A DNA stretch of 64,000 nucleotides from Streptomyces sp. NBC_00670 (GCF_036226765.1 NZ_CP109017.1:3978501-4042500), one strand, 5' to 3'; counted from the first letter of the stretch, positions 51,280 to 60,666 are shown. Notes: generated by a model not told the origin, from the letters alone. Numbers and translations: made by a program.

Positions 51280-51451
51280 CGAGGTCTCCCTGTTGTCGTG
51301 AGGATCGTCTTGAGTTGTCGTACGTTCGCCTGCGCGTCGTACGTGCGTTCGCGTCCGGCCTGTCGGCGCCGTGGCTGTCGGCGTCTCGGTCTGTCGTCCG
51401 TGCGCCGTCGGGGACGTTGTGTGCACAGAGACATTTTGTGCACAGGTCAGA

Positions 51452-52933
51452 TCATGCCGGACCGTGGTCCCCCTCGCCTGCCCCGCCCATCACTTCGGCA
51501 AGCCTTCGGTGTTCGGCGGCCTTGGCCTCGTAGATCTCGGCCATGCGCAGGTGGTACGCCGGGTCGTGCTCCTCGTAGACGTCGGGGATGCCGTCGAGAT
51601 CCTCGTCGCGCTCCTCCTCCGCCGACAGCGACCGGTACTTGGCGTTGCGGATCTTCAGCAGGACGGCCGCCAGCACGGCCGCGATCAGCGAGCCGCACAG
51701 CACCGCCGCCTTCACCTCGTCCGTCAGCACGAGGTCATCGGTGAAGGCGAGTTCGCCGATGAGGAGGGAGACGGTGAAGCCGATGCCGGCCAGCGTGGCG
51801 AGCGCGAAGACGTCCGGCCAGGCCAGGTCCTCGCTCAGCGAGGCCCTGGTGAAACGGACCGTCAGCCAGGTGCCGCCGAAGACGCCGAGCGCCTTGCCGA
51901 GGACCAGCCCGAGCACGACACCGAGTGTCTCGGGCTTGCCGAACACATCTCCGAGCGCTCCGCCGGACAGTGAGACACCCGCGCTGAACAGGGCGAACAG
52001 CGGTACGGCGAGACCGGCCGACAGGGGGCGCACCAGGTGTTCGATGTGTTCGCCGGGGGAGTACTCCTCGCCCTCGCGGCGGTGGCAGCGCAGCATCAGG
52101 CCCATCGCGACACCGGCGATGGTGGCGTGTACGCCGCTGTTGTACATCAGCGCCCAGTTCACCACGGCGAGCGGCACGTACACGTACCAGCCGCGCACGC
52201 CCTTGCGCAGCAGCAGCCAGAAGAGGCCGAGGCCCACGAACGCGCCGCCGAGCGCGACGAAGTTCAGACCGGAGGTGAAGAAGACGGCGATGATCAGGAT
52301 GGCGAACAGGTCGTCGACGACCGCGAGGGTGAGCAGGAAGGCGCGCAGCGCGGAGGGCAGGGAGGTGCCGAGGACCGCGAGGACGGCGAGCGCGAACGCG
52401 ATGTCCGTGGCGGTGGGCACCGCCCAGCCCGCGAGCGAGCCGCCGCCGCCGAGATTGGTGACGGTGTAGACGAGCGCGGGCGCGGCCATTCCGCACAGCG
52501 CGGCCACGACGGGCAGCGCGGCCGCGCGTGGATCCTTGAGGTCACCGGCAACCAGTTCGCGTTTGAGTTCGATGCCGGCGACGAAGAAGAAGACGGCCAG
52601 CAGGCCGTCGGCGGCCCAGTGCGCCACGGAGAGGTGCAGGCCGAGCGCGGAGGGGCCGAAGTGGAAGTGGCTTACGCTCTCGTACGTGTGACCGAGGGCG
52701 GGCAGGTTGGCCCAGATCAGCGCGGCGACCGCGGCGGCGAGGAGGATGATCCCGCCGACGGTCTCGGTACGCAGCGCGTCGGCGACGTAGGTCCGCTCGG
52801 GCAGGGAGAGACGGCCGAGGAACCTGCGGGAACCGTTGCGGGGCCGGTCGGGCCCGTGCGGCTGATCGGGCCTGTGGGCCTGGTCGTGCTGGTGGGCCTG
52901 GTCGTGCTGGTGGGTCTTGCGGGGCGGGGCCAC
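51452..52933 (-). CDS. nhaA: Na+/H+ antiporter NhaA
   Basis: A 493-residue antiporter with about 12 helices. It shows the NhaA fold markers: TATDIAFALAVLAVLG and the adjacent aspartates in LAVVDDLFAI (ion-binding pair), plus GVHATIAGVAMG. The N-terminus has a tandem HQHDQA repeat, a His-rich segment ahead of helix 1. The C-terminal 60 residues are an acidic cytoplasmic extension (AEEERDEDLDGIPDVYEEHD). Starts at GTG 52931-52933. It exports sodium at alkaline pH. It precedes the holin-like and hydrolase genes on the minus strand. Confidence 0.96.
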   Translation of the reverse strand: MAPPRKTHQHDQAHQHDQAHRPDQPHGPDRPRNGSRRFLGRLSLPERTYVADALRTETVGGIILLAAAVAALIWANLPALGHTYESVSHFHFGPSALGLHLSVAHWAADGLLAVFFFVAGIELKRELVAGDLKDPRAAALPVVAALCGMAAPALVYTVTNLGGGGSLAGWAVPTATDIAFALAVLAVLGTSLPSALRAFLLTLAVVDDLFAILIIAVFFTSGLNFVALGGAFVGLGLFWLLLRKGVRGWYVYVPLAVVNWALMYNSGVHATIAGVAMGLMLRCHRREGEEYSPGEHIEHLVRPLSAGLAVPLFALFSAGVSLSGGALGDVFGKPETLGVVLGLVLGKALGVFGGTWLTVRFTRASLSEDLAWPDVFALATLAGIGFTVSLLIGELAFTDDLVLTDEVKAAVLCGSLIAAVLAAVLLKIRNAKYRSLSAEEERDEDLDGIPDVYEEHDPAYHLRMAEIYEAKAAEHRRLAEVMGGAGEGDHGPA

Positions 52934-53176
52934 GAGGGGGACCTTCCGGGTGAGTGGGCAGCATGCATCGCATGCCGACCAGACTTCCCGGCGCGCCCGA
53001 AGAGACCGTTTCTGTTGGGGTGGATGTCCCGCCCAGCCTACCCAAGACCGACCCCCGGGGGCACGGTACGGCTCCCGGGGGTCGGTACGGAGGGGCGGTG
53101 GCGTTGGGGCGGAGGTGTGGTGACGCGGAGAGCGGGGGCTGCGGGCGGGGGCCCGGGGCAGTCCACCGAGGGCGCG

Positions 53177-55135
53177 TCAGTCCTCCGACGGCGCCGCCGG
53201 CAGCTTCGCCTGGATGAGGTCCATCACCGTCGTGTCGGTGAGCGTCGTGACGTCACCGAGCTGGCGGTTCTCCGCCACGTCCCGCAGCAGCCGTCGCATG
53301 ATCTTGCCCGAGCGGGTCTTCGGCAGCTCCGCCACCGGCAGGATCCGCTTCGGCTTGGCGATCGGGCCCAGCGTGGCGCCCACGTGGTTGCGCAACTCGG
53401 CGACCAGGTCCTCGGTCTCCGCCGCCGTGCCCCGCAGGATGACGAAGGCCACGATCGCCTGTCCGGTCGTCTCGTCGGCCGCGCCGACCACGGCCGCCTC
53501 GGCGACGGACGGGTGCGAGACGAGCGCGGACTCGACCTCGGTGGTGGAGATGTTGTGCCCGGAGACCAGCATCACGTCGTCGACGCGGCCCAGCAGCCAG
53601 ATGTCCCCGTCGTCGTCCTTCTTGGCGCCGTCACCGGCGAAGTACTTGCCCTCGAAACGGGACCAGTAGGTGTCGAGGAACCGCTGGTCGTCGCCCCAGA
53701 TGGTGCGCAGCATGGACGGCCACGGCTCGGTGAGCACCAGATACCCGCCGCCGCCGTTGGGCACCTCGTTGGCCTCGTCGTCGACGACCGTCGCGGAGAT
53801 GCCCGGCAGCGGGCGCTGCGCCGAGCCCGGCTTGGCGTCGGTCACGCCCGGCAGCGGGGAGATCATGATGCCGCCGGTCTCCGTCTGCCACCAGGTGTCC
53901 ACGACCGGGGTGCGGTCGCCGCCGATGTGCTTGCGGTACCAGATCCACGCCTCGGGGTTGATCGGCTCGCCGACCGAGCCCAGCACGCGCAGCGAGGACA
54001 GGTCGAACTTCGCGGGGATGTCGTCGCCCCACTTCATGAACGTGCGGATCGCGGTCGGCGCGGTGTAGAGGATCGACACCTTGTACTTCTGGACGATCTC
54101 CCAGAAGCGGCCCTGGTGCGGGGTGTCGGGCGTGCCCTCGTACATGACCTGCGTGGCGCCGTTGGCCAGCGGGCCGTAGACGATGTACGAGTGGCCGGTG
54201 ACCCAGCCGACGTCGGCCGTGCACCAGTACACGTCCGTCTCCGGCTTGAGGTCGAAGACCGACCAGTGGGTGTACGCCACCTGGGTGAGGTAGCCGCCGG
54301 AGGTGTGCAGGATGCCCTTCGGCCGGCCCGTCGTGCCGGACGTGTACAGGATGAACAGCGGGTGCTCGGCCTCGAACGCCTCGGCCGTGTGCTCGGCCGA
54401 CTGCTTCTGCGTGAGCTCGTGCCACCACACGTCACGGCCCTCGGTCCAGGCGACCTCCTGGCCCGTGCGCCGTACGACGACCACGTGCTCCACGGTGGTG
54501 CCCTCGCGGTTCACCGCGTCGTCGACCGCCGGCTTGAGCGCGGAGGGCTTGCCGCGCCGGTAGCCGCCGTCGGCGGTGATGACGACGCGGGCGTCGGCGT
54601 CCTCGATGCGGGTGGCCAGCGCGTCCGCCGAGAAGCCGCCGAAGACGACGGAGTGCGCGGCGCCGATGCGGGCGCAGGCCAGCATGGCGATCGCCGTCTC
54701 GGGGATCATCGGCATGTAGACGGCGACCCGGTCGCCCTTGCGCACCCCGAGTTCCAGCAGGGCGTTGGCCGCCCTGGACACCTCGTCCTTGAGCTCGGCG
54801 TAGGTGATCGCGCGGCTGTCGCCGGGCTCGCCCTCGAAGTGGATGGCGACGCGGTCACCATGGCCCGCCTCGACGTGCCGGTCCACGCAGTTGTACGCCA
54901 CGTTGAGCCGGCCGTCCTGGAACCACTTGGCGAACGGCGGGTTCGACCAGTCCAGTGTCTCGGTCGGCTCGGTGGCCCAGGTCAGCCGGCGGGCCTGTTC
55001 GGCCCAGAAGCCGAGCCTGTCAGCCTTGGCCTGCTCGTACGCCCCGGCCGTGACGTTGGCGTGCGCGGCGAGTTCGGCGGGAGGTGCGAAACGACGCTCC
55101 TCCTTCAGAAGGTTGGCCAGGCTTTCGTTGCTCAC
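53177..55135 (-). CDS. acs: Acetyl-CoA synthetase
   Basis: A 652-residue AMP-forming acetate:CoA ligase. Adenylation motifs are LYTSGTTGRPKGILH, WWQTETGGIM and the C-terminal hinge DVMLVSGHNISTTE. The catalytic and acetylated Lys lies in PKTRSGKIMRR. GTG 55133-55135 with GGGAGAT upstream is the chosen start (MSNESLANLLKEERRF). It activates acetate to acetyl-CoA. A DasR-like site lies about 90 bp upstream. Confidence 0.97.
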   Translation of the reverse strand: MSNESLANLLKEERRFAPPAELAAHANVTAGAYEQAKADRLGFWAEQARRLTWATEPTETLDWSNPPFAKWFQDGRLNVAYNCVDRHVEAGHGDRVAIHFEGEPGDSRAITYAELKDEVSRAANALLELGVRKGDRVAVYMPMIPETAIAMLACARIGAAHSVVFGGFSADALATRIEDADARVVITADGGYRRGKPSALKPAVDDAVNREGTTVEHVVVVRRTGQEVAWTEGRDVWWHELTQKQSAEHTAEAFEAEHPLFILYTSGTTGRPKGILHTSGGYLTQVAYTHWSVFDLKPETDVYWCTADVGWVTGHSYIVYGPLANGATQVMYEGTPDTPHQGRFWEIVQKYKVSILYTAPTAIRTFMKWGDDIPAKFDLSSLRVLGSVGEPINPEAWIWYRKHIGGDRTPVVDTWWQTETGGIMISPLPGVTDAKPGSAQRPLPGISATVVDDEANEVPNGGGGYLVLTEPWPSMLRTIWGDDQRFLDTYWSRFEGKYFAGDGAKKDDDGDIWLLGRVDDVMLVSGHNISTTEVESALVSHPSVAEAAVVGAADETTGQAIVAFVILRGTAAETEDLVAELRNHVGATLGPIAKPKRILPVAELPKTRSGKIMRRLLRDVAENRQLGDVTTLTDTTVMDLIQAKLPAAPSED

Positions 55136-55220
55136 GACATCTCCCTTTCCCAGGGTGTCCGTTGTGTCCCAGGCCACAGCTCATCAGACCGGCACCCCCG
55201 ATGACAAGGGTCGACGGGCA

Positions 55221-55236
55221 AATGGTTTAGACCTGT
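55221..55236. promoter_or_regulatory. DasR-like site upstream of acs
   Basis: AATGGTTTAGACCTGT matches the DasR-responsive consensus ACTGGTCTAGACCAGT at 13 of 16 positions. It lies in the acs promoter region. DasR represses chitin and N-acetylglucosamine use genes, so a link to acetate activation would be sensible. Confidence 0.4.
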
Positions 55237-55359
55237 TGCGGTCTGTGGGGGGGTGCGGCCCCCGGGCATGGGGCCACACGTTCTCACGGACGGCGAACGG
55301 GATCGGTTCACCACGCGTGGCGGCACCTGCGGCGAGCGGGGGCGCCGCCCGCCGCCCCG

Positions 55360-58083
55360 TCAGACGGGTGCGCCCTGGGCGGTCCGCCGGGCCTCCACCC
55401 GGGCGAACACCTCCCCTCCCGTGCTGTCGTCGGTTGTCCCGGTGAGCAGATAGGCCTGCGCCCTGCCCACGTGGAAGTACATGCCGTGCAGTTCGAGCGA
55501 GCCCTCGCGCAGGGCACGGGCCACGCACTCGTGCGCTCTGAGGTGTTCCAGTTGCTGCACCACGTTGGTCAGGCAGAGCCGCTCGGCGACGTCGGCGGGC
55601 TCCCCGTCGGCGAACCGTGCCCGGGGCCGGTCCTCGGCGGCCAGCCGGTGCAGGCTCGGCCGCCCGTGCCGCAGCCAGCGCCCGAGCGGCGTCCTCGACG
55701 TATCGGGCGCGGCCGGCGCCTCGGCCGCCAGCAGCGCCTGCACCGCACCGCAGCCCGAGTGCCCGCAGACCGTGATGGACCCCACCCGCAGCACCTCGAC
55801 CGCGTACTCGATGGCCGCCGCCACCGAATCGTCACCGCTCTCCTCGCCGGGCAGCGGCACCAGGTTGCCCACGTTGCGCACGACGAACAGGTCCCCGGGG
55901 CCGCTGGCAGTGATCATCGACGTGACGACCCGGGAGTCGGCGCAGGCGAGGAAGAGTTGGGAGGGGTTCTGCCCCTCACGGGCGAGCCGCGCCAGCTCGC
56001 CGCGCACCAGGGGCGCGGTGCGGTCCTGGAAGGCGCTGATGCCCCGGGCGAGTTCTTGCTGGCCACTGGTGGGCAGCCGTTTGCCGTCGGTGGGGTGTTG
56101 TCCATCGGCGGGTTGGTGTTTTCCGCCGGTGGGTTGTCCGTCGGCAGGCCGCCGTCCGCCGACGGGTCGTTGTTCGTCGGCGGATTGCCGTCCGTCGGCG
56201 GGTCGTTGCTCATCGGCAGGTCGTCGCCCGTCGGCGGGCTGCTGCCCTCGTGCGGTCCTGCCGTCTCCCATGATCCTGGCATCTCCGGCGGTCCCGGCGT
56301 CTCCGGGGGCTCCGCCGTCTCCGACGGACCCGTCGCCTCCGGGAGATCTGTCGCCTTCGGTGGGCCTGTTGTTCCCCTCCGGCGAAGCGTCGGGCCGCGT
56401 GGCGGGCTCCGGGGCGCACCGGTGGTTGCGCCAGGGCGTCCACGGTCCGCAGTGGCACGCCGGTGCCCCGGTGGCGGTGGCGGTGGCGATGTCGGTGGCG
56501 GAGGCGGCGGTGTCGGTGGCCGGCTCGGCGAGCCGCGGTCCCGCCCGCCCGGTCAGCTCCACCGAGCCGCCGCGTGCGAGGTGTGTCCGGCGCCAGTCCT
56601 GCAGTGCCTCGTACGCGGCGTGGTCCATGAAGGAGCCGTCGAGCTCCACGACCGCGTCCGCCCCCGGCGGCACCAGATGCAGGGTGCGGCTGAGCCGGGG
56701 CACGGCGAGGAACGTCAACTGCCCCCGGACGCGGACATGATGAATGCCCTCACTCTCCTCGGACCCCTCCTCGTGGGTGATACGGGTACGGGTGAGTCGG
56801 TGCAGGGCGACGGCGACGGCCGCGGCGATGCCGAGGGCCACGCCTTGCAGCACGCCGAGGAAGACGACGCCGGCGGTGGTGACCGCGTAGACCAGCACCT
56901 CACGGTGGCGGGTGACGGTGCGGATGTGGCGTGGGGAGACCATCTGGATGCCGACCGCCATGACCAGTGCGGCGAGTGCGGCGAGCGGGATCAGCTCCAG
57001 GGCCGGGACCAGCAGCAGTGCGGCCACGACCATCCAGATGCCGTGCAGCATCGTGGAGTTGCGGCTGACCGCTCCCGCGCGCACGTTGGCCGTGGAGCGG
57101 ACGGCGACTCCGGCGATCGGCAGTCCGCCGAGGGCGCCGGAGAGGATGTTCCCGGCGCCCTGACCGAGCAGTTCCCGGTCGAGGTCGGAGCGGTCCACGT
57201 GCGCGTGGGTGCCGGTGCGGGAGGCGACCAGCTTGTCCACCGCGACCGCGCCGAGCAGGGACTGCACGCTGCACACCAGCGTGATGGTGAGGACGGCGGC
57301 GACGAGACCGAGTACCGGGCCGTCCGGGAGTCCGGCCAGCGCGTGGCTGCGCCAGGAGGGCAGTTCGACCCTGGGCAGGGTGAGCGCGGTCAGCGCGGCG
57401 GTCGTGGTGGCCGCGGCCACGGCGACGAGTGGGGCGGGGACCACCCGCAGCAGGTGCCCGGCCCGGCCCGGGAGCCGCGGCCAGAGCAGCAGCAGGCCCA
57501 GGGTGAGGACGCTCATCGACAGCGCGGCCGGATCCAGGTGGGCGATCTGGACCGGCAGTGCGCGCAGGTTGTCCAGGACGGCGCTCTGCGGGGTGCCGCC
57601 CAGCACGATGTGCACCTGGGCGACTGCGATGGTGACTCCGATACCGGCGAGCATGCCGTGCACGATCGCAGGGCTGACCGCGAGCGCCGTACGGGCCACG
57701 CGCAGGCAGCCGAGGAGGAGTTGGGCGCCTCCGGCGAGGACGGTGATGGCGCAGGTGGCGCGCCACCCGTAGCGCTGGATGAGGTCGGCGGTGACCACGG
57801 TGAGCCCGGCGGCAGGACCGCTGACCTGAAGCGGGGAGCCGCCCAGCCGGCCGGTGACGATGCCGCCGACGGCCGCGGCCACCAGACCGGCCTGGAGGGG
57901 CGCACCGGTGGCGAGGGCGATGCCCAGGGAGAGGGGGAGGGCGATCAGAAAGACCGCGATCGAGGCCGACAGATCGACGCCGGCGATGCGGAACCGGCGC
58001 GGCGCGGGCGGGGGGCTGTGCGGTGGATGGGTGCGCCGGGTGTGGCTCGGGTCAGTGGCGCGGGTGGGCAGGCAGGCTGACAT
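55360..58083 (-). CDS. SulP-family transporter fused to beta-carbonic anhydrase
   Basis: A 907-residue fusion starting at ATG 58081-58083 (GGAGGAGAC upstream). Residues about 35-430 are a SulP (SLC26) transporter with about 11-12 helices (LPLSLGIALATGAPLQAGL, GSPLQVSGPAAGLTVV). A STAS domain follows (about 440-525). A linker of nine or more hexapeptides (about 600-670) then leads into a beta-carbonic anhydrase (about 675-905) with Zn ligands in CADSRVV and GHSGCGAV. Such fusions are thought to be bicarbonate transporters coupled to CO2/HCO3 conversion. The frame extends to 58197 but without a ribosome site. Confidence 0.92.
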   Translation of the reverse strand: MSACLPTRATDPSHTRRTHPPHSPPPAPRRFRIAGVDLSASIAVFLIALPLSLGIALATGAPLQAGLVAAAVGGIVTGRLGGSPLQVSGPAAGLTVVTADLIQRYGWRATCAITVLAGGAQLLLGCLRVARTALAVSPAIVHGMLAGIGVTIAVAQVHIVLGGTPQSAVLDNLRALPVQIAHLDPAALSMSVLTLGLLLLWPRLPGRAGHLLRVVPAPLVAVAAATTTAALTALTLPRVELPSWRSHALAGLPDGPVLGLVAAVLTITLVCSVQSLLGAVAVDKLVASRTGTHAHVDRSDLDRELLGQGAGNILSGALGGLPIAGVAVRSTANVRAGAVSRNSTMLHGIWMVVAALLLVPALELIPLAALAALVMAVGIQMVSPRHIRTVTRHREVLVYAVTTAGVVFLGVLQGVALGIAAAVAVALHRLTRTRITHEEGSEESEGIHHVRVRGQLTFLAVPRLSRTLHLVPPGADAVVELDGSFMDHAAYEALQDWRRTHLARGGSVELTGRAGPRLAEPATDTAASATDIATATATGAPACHCGPWTPWRNHRCAPEPATRPDASPEGNNRPTEGDRSPGGDGSVGDGGAPGDAGTAGDARIMGDGRTARGQQPADGRRPADEQRPADGRQSADEQRPVGGRRPADGQPTGGKHQPADGQHPTDGKRLPTSGQQELARGISAFQDRTAPLVRGELARLAREGQNPSQLFLACADSRVVTSMITASGPGDLFVVRNVGNLVPLPGEESGDDSVAAAIEYAVEVLRVGSITVCGHSGCGAVQALLAAEAPAAPDTSRTPLGRWLRHGRPSLHRLAAEDRPRARFADGEPADVAERLCLTNVVQQLEHLRAHECVARALREGSLELHGMYFHVGRAQAYLLTGTTDDSTGGEVFARVEARRTAQGAPV
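56086..56245. repeat. 18-bp tandem repeats in the SulP-CA linker
   Basis: Nine to ten degenerate 18-bp units (GTCGGCGGGTCGTTGCTC-like) encode QPADGR, RPADEQ, RPADGR, QSADEQ, RPVGGR and RPADGQ hexapeptides, the hydrophilic connector between STAS and carbonic anhydrase. Confidence 0.85.
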
Positions 58084-58382
58084 GGGTCCCGTCTCCTCCG
58101 TGGTCACGGCGTACAGCGAGAGAATTACCAAGACTCGGCAAATCGACAGTAATGCGAAGTAAAAAAAGAGTAGCCGGAATCTGAGCAAGTGGCGCAATAA
58201 GTCACTCTTGCGGGTTAAGCAGTAATTTCATCGGCTTGTCATACAAATTCCTTTGAAGCCCCGTGCGACCTTGACCGGGCTGTTCGCGTGCGCGGTTTTC
58301 CGCCCGTCGGCCTCCCCGTCGTACGGGCGCCGCGGCACGCCCGACCGGCCTTGCCCCGAACGAAGGAAGAAGGTGGGCGGAG
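58084..58382. other. AT-rich divergent region between SulP-CA and lipoprotein genes
   Basis: No gene. From about 58117 to 58258 the sequence is strikingly AT-rich for this genome (for example GAAGTAAAAAAAGAG and CATACAAATTCC). The two flanking genes are transcribed away from it, so it should contain both promoters. AT-rich promoters are often bound by nucleoid proteins such as Lsr2. Confidence 0.6.
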
Positions 58383-59711
58383 ATGGCCGCCACCCAGAAA
58401 ATCGCCGCGGGCGTCGCACTCGCCGCGGCCTGTGCCACCGCGGTCGCCGGCTGCGCGACCGACACCACCCACGCCCCGCCCGGGGAACACGCCTCCGGTG
58501 CCGCGAAGAGCCACGGTGCCTCCGGCGGGAAGAAGGGCGCCGGCGCACCGGCCGCACCCGACAGCGTGCTCCGCCCGATCGGCGACGGCTCCACCGCCTA
58601 CACCGGCGCCCAGCCCCACCTGCCCAGACCCGAGCGGCTGAAGCCGGGCCAGAAGCCCCCGCAGTTCGTGGTCTTCTCCTGGGACGGCGCGGGGGAGGAC
58701 AGTCAGAAGCTGTTCTCGCACTTCCGCGAGGTCGCCAAGGACAACAACGCCAACATGACGTTCTTCCTCAGCGGGGTGTACATGCTCCCGGAGGAGAAGC
58801 GCGACCTGTACCGGCCGCCGCAGCACGAGGCCGGCCGCTCGGACATCGGCTTCAACGACCAGCAGGGCATCCGGGACACCGCCACCCAGGCGCGTCTGGC
58901 GTGGCTGGAGGGCAACGAGATCGGAACCCACTTCAACGGCCACTTCTGCGGACCCGACGGAGGGGTCGGCACCTGGTCGGTCGACGAGTGGAAGTCGGAG
59001 ATCTCCCAGGCCAAGTCGTTCGTGAAGTCCTGGAAGACCAACGCCCCCGCCCTGAAGAACCTCCCCCCGCTGCCCTTCGACTACGACAAGGAGCTCATCG
59101 GCGCCCGTACCCCCTGCCTGGAGGGCCAGAAGAAATTCATGAAGGCGGCCCGGGACCTGGGCTTCCGCTACGACAGCTCCGGCGTCAACGAGCAGGTGTG
59201 GCCCGCCAAGAAGGAGGGCCTGTGGGACCTGTCCATGCAGCTCGTGCCCTTCCCCGGGCACTCGTACCAACAGCTCACCATGGACTACAACTTCATGGTC
59301 AACCAGTCGGGCACCCGCACCCAGGGCGACCCCGACAAGCGGGAGATGTGGGGCGATCAGATGCGCGACGGGCTCCTCAAGGGCTTCGATCGCGCCTACA
59401 ACGGCAATCGCGCTCCTCTGGTCATCGGCAACCACTTCGAGTCCTGGAACGGCGGCACCTATATGCGCGCCGTCCAGGAGGTCGTCGAAAACGTCTGCGA
59501 CAAACCCGAGGTGCGGTGCGTCTCCTTCCACCAGCTGGCCGACTGGCTGGATGCGCAGGACCCCAAGGTGCTCGCCAAGCTGCGCGGGCTGAAGGTCGGC
59601 GAGGCGCCGAAGGCGGGCTGGGCCTCCTTCCTGTCGGACCGGCCCGCCCCGGCACCGAAGGGCGTGCCCGGAGCCCCGGCGGAGAAGGGCGAGCGCAGGA
59701 GCGAGGGGTAG
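58383..59711 (+). CDS. Secreted polysaccharide deacetylase-like lipoprotein
   Basis: A 442-residue lipoprotein: signal peptide to about residue 22 and lipobox ATAVAGC (Cys 24). A Gly/Lys/Ala-rich tether follows. The catalytic domain (about 90-400) resembles a diverged CE4/NodB enzyme: FSWDGAGED at motif 1, NEIGTHFNGHFCG at motif 2 (the H-x3-H), ARTPC at motif 3, and a C-terminal GNHFESWNGGTY. It may act on cell-wall glycans, although the canonical TFDDG is replaced. ATG 58383 follows GGGCGGAG. Confidence 0.85.
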   Translation: MAATQKIAAGVALAAACATAVAGCATDTTHAPPGEHASGAAKSHGASGGKKGAGAPAAPDSVLRPIGDGSTAYTGAQPHLPRPERLKPGQKPPQFVVFSWDGAGEDSQKLFSHFREVAKDNNANMTFFLSGVYMLPEEKRDLYRPPQHEAGRSDIGFNDQQGIRDTATQARLAWLEGNEIGTHFNGHFCGPDGGVGTWSVDEWKSEISQAKSFVKSWKTNAPALKNLPPLPFDYDKELIGARTPCLEGQKKFMKAARDLGFRYDSSGVNEQVWPAKKEGLWDLSMQLVPFPGHSYQQLTMDYNFMVNQSGTRTQGDPDKREMWGDQMRDGLLKGFDRAYNGNRAPLVIGNHFESWNGGTYMRAVQEVVENVCDKPEVRCVSFHQLADWLDAQDPKVLAKLRGLKVGEAPKAGWASFLSDRPAPAPKGVPGAPAEKGERRSEG

Positions 59712-59844
59712 GCGCCCGCGCCACACGGGGCGTCCGCACCGCCGCGCAGGCGTCGGGATCACCGTGCCGGACGTCCGGGCGGCCCGGGCGTGAAGAAGGC
59801 CACTCCTTCACGTCCGGGCGCTCCGGGTGCGTAGGGTCGTACTC

Positions 59845-60666
59845 ATGAGTACGACAGGTGCGCCCGCCGATCCGCTCGCCGCCCTCGCCACGCTGCCGGG
59901 CGTGCCCGAGGCCGTGGAGTCCGTGCGCAAGGCAGTGGACCGGGTCTACGGGCACCGGATCATGCGGCGCCGCAGCAACGAGATCACCTCCGAGGCCGCG
60001 CTGCGCGGCGCCCGCGGCTCGGCGGCGCTGTCCGGTGCCGACTGGGCGCTCGAGGAGGTGCGCAGGCGCACCGACTTCGGGGACGGCGACGCCCGTACGG
60101 TCGGTGCGGCGCTGCGGGTGACCGCGGAGGCGGGGCAGCTGCTGTCCATCTGGCGGCAGTCGCCCCTGCGGGTGCTGGCACGGCTGCACCTGGTGGCGGC
60201 CGCGAGCAAGGAGGACGAGGTCGGACGGCCCCGCCGGGACGGTGAGCCGGTCGACGAGCCGCTCGTCGAACTGCCGCTTCCGGGCGCCGCCGAGGTCTCG
60301 GGCCGCCTCGACGGGCTCTCGGAGCTGATCATCGCCGGCGGCTCGGCGCCCGCCCTGGTCACGGCGGCCGTGGTCCACGGTGAGCTGGTCGCCCTGCGGC
60401 CGTTCGGCTCGTACAACGGCGTCGTCGCGCGTGCGGCGGAGCGCATCGCGCTGGTCGGCAGCGGTCTGGACCCCAAGGCGGTGTGCCCGTCGGAGGCCGG
60501 CCACGGCGAGCTGGGCCGGGCGGCGTACGTCGCGGCCCTGGAGGGGTACGTCAGCGGCACCCCGGAGGGCATGGCCGCGTGGATCACCCACTGCGGACGG
60601 GCCGTCGAACTGGGCGCGAGGGAGTCGACGGCGGTGTGCGAGGCCCTCCAGCGCGGGGCGGCATAG
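59845..60666 (+). CDS. Fic-like protein with degenerate HPFxxGNGR motif
   Basis: A 273-residue cytoplasmic protein from ATG 59845. The central helix bundle ends in AAVVHGELVALRPFGSYNGVVARAAE, which lines up with the Fic motif HPFxxGNGRxxR but has Arg for His and S-Y-N-G for the flap. It would therefore lack normal AMPylation chemistry. It lies between the deacetylase-like lipoprotein and the Tad/HAD genes in Streptomyces. I recall annotation as an oxidoreductase in older genomes, without support from the sequence. A role in controlling the Tad locus is speculative. Confidence 0.7.
   Translation: MSTTGAPADPLAALATLPGVPEAVESVRKAVDRVYGHRIMRRRSNEITSEAALRGARGSAALSGADWALEEVRRRTDFGDGDARTVGAALRVTAEAGQLLSIWRQSPLRVLARLHLVAAASKEDEVGRPRRDGEPVDEPLVELPLPGAAEVSGRLDGLSELIIAGGSAPALVTAAVVHGELVALRPFGSYNGVVARAAERIALVGSGLDPKAVCPSEAGHGELGRAAYVAALEGYVSGTPEGMAAWITHCGRAVELGARESTAVCEALQRGAA

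Noticed and set aside
58084..58197. N-terminal extension of the SulP-CA protein
   Set aside because: The extra 38 codons lie in the AT-rich promoter region; ATG 58081-58083 has a strong GGAGGAGAC and fits the family.
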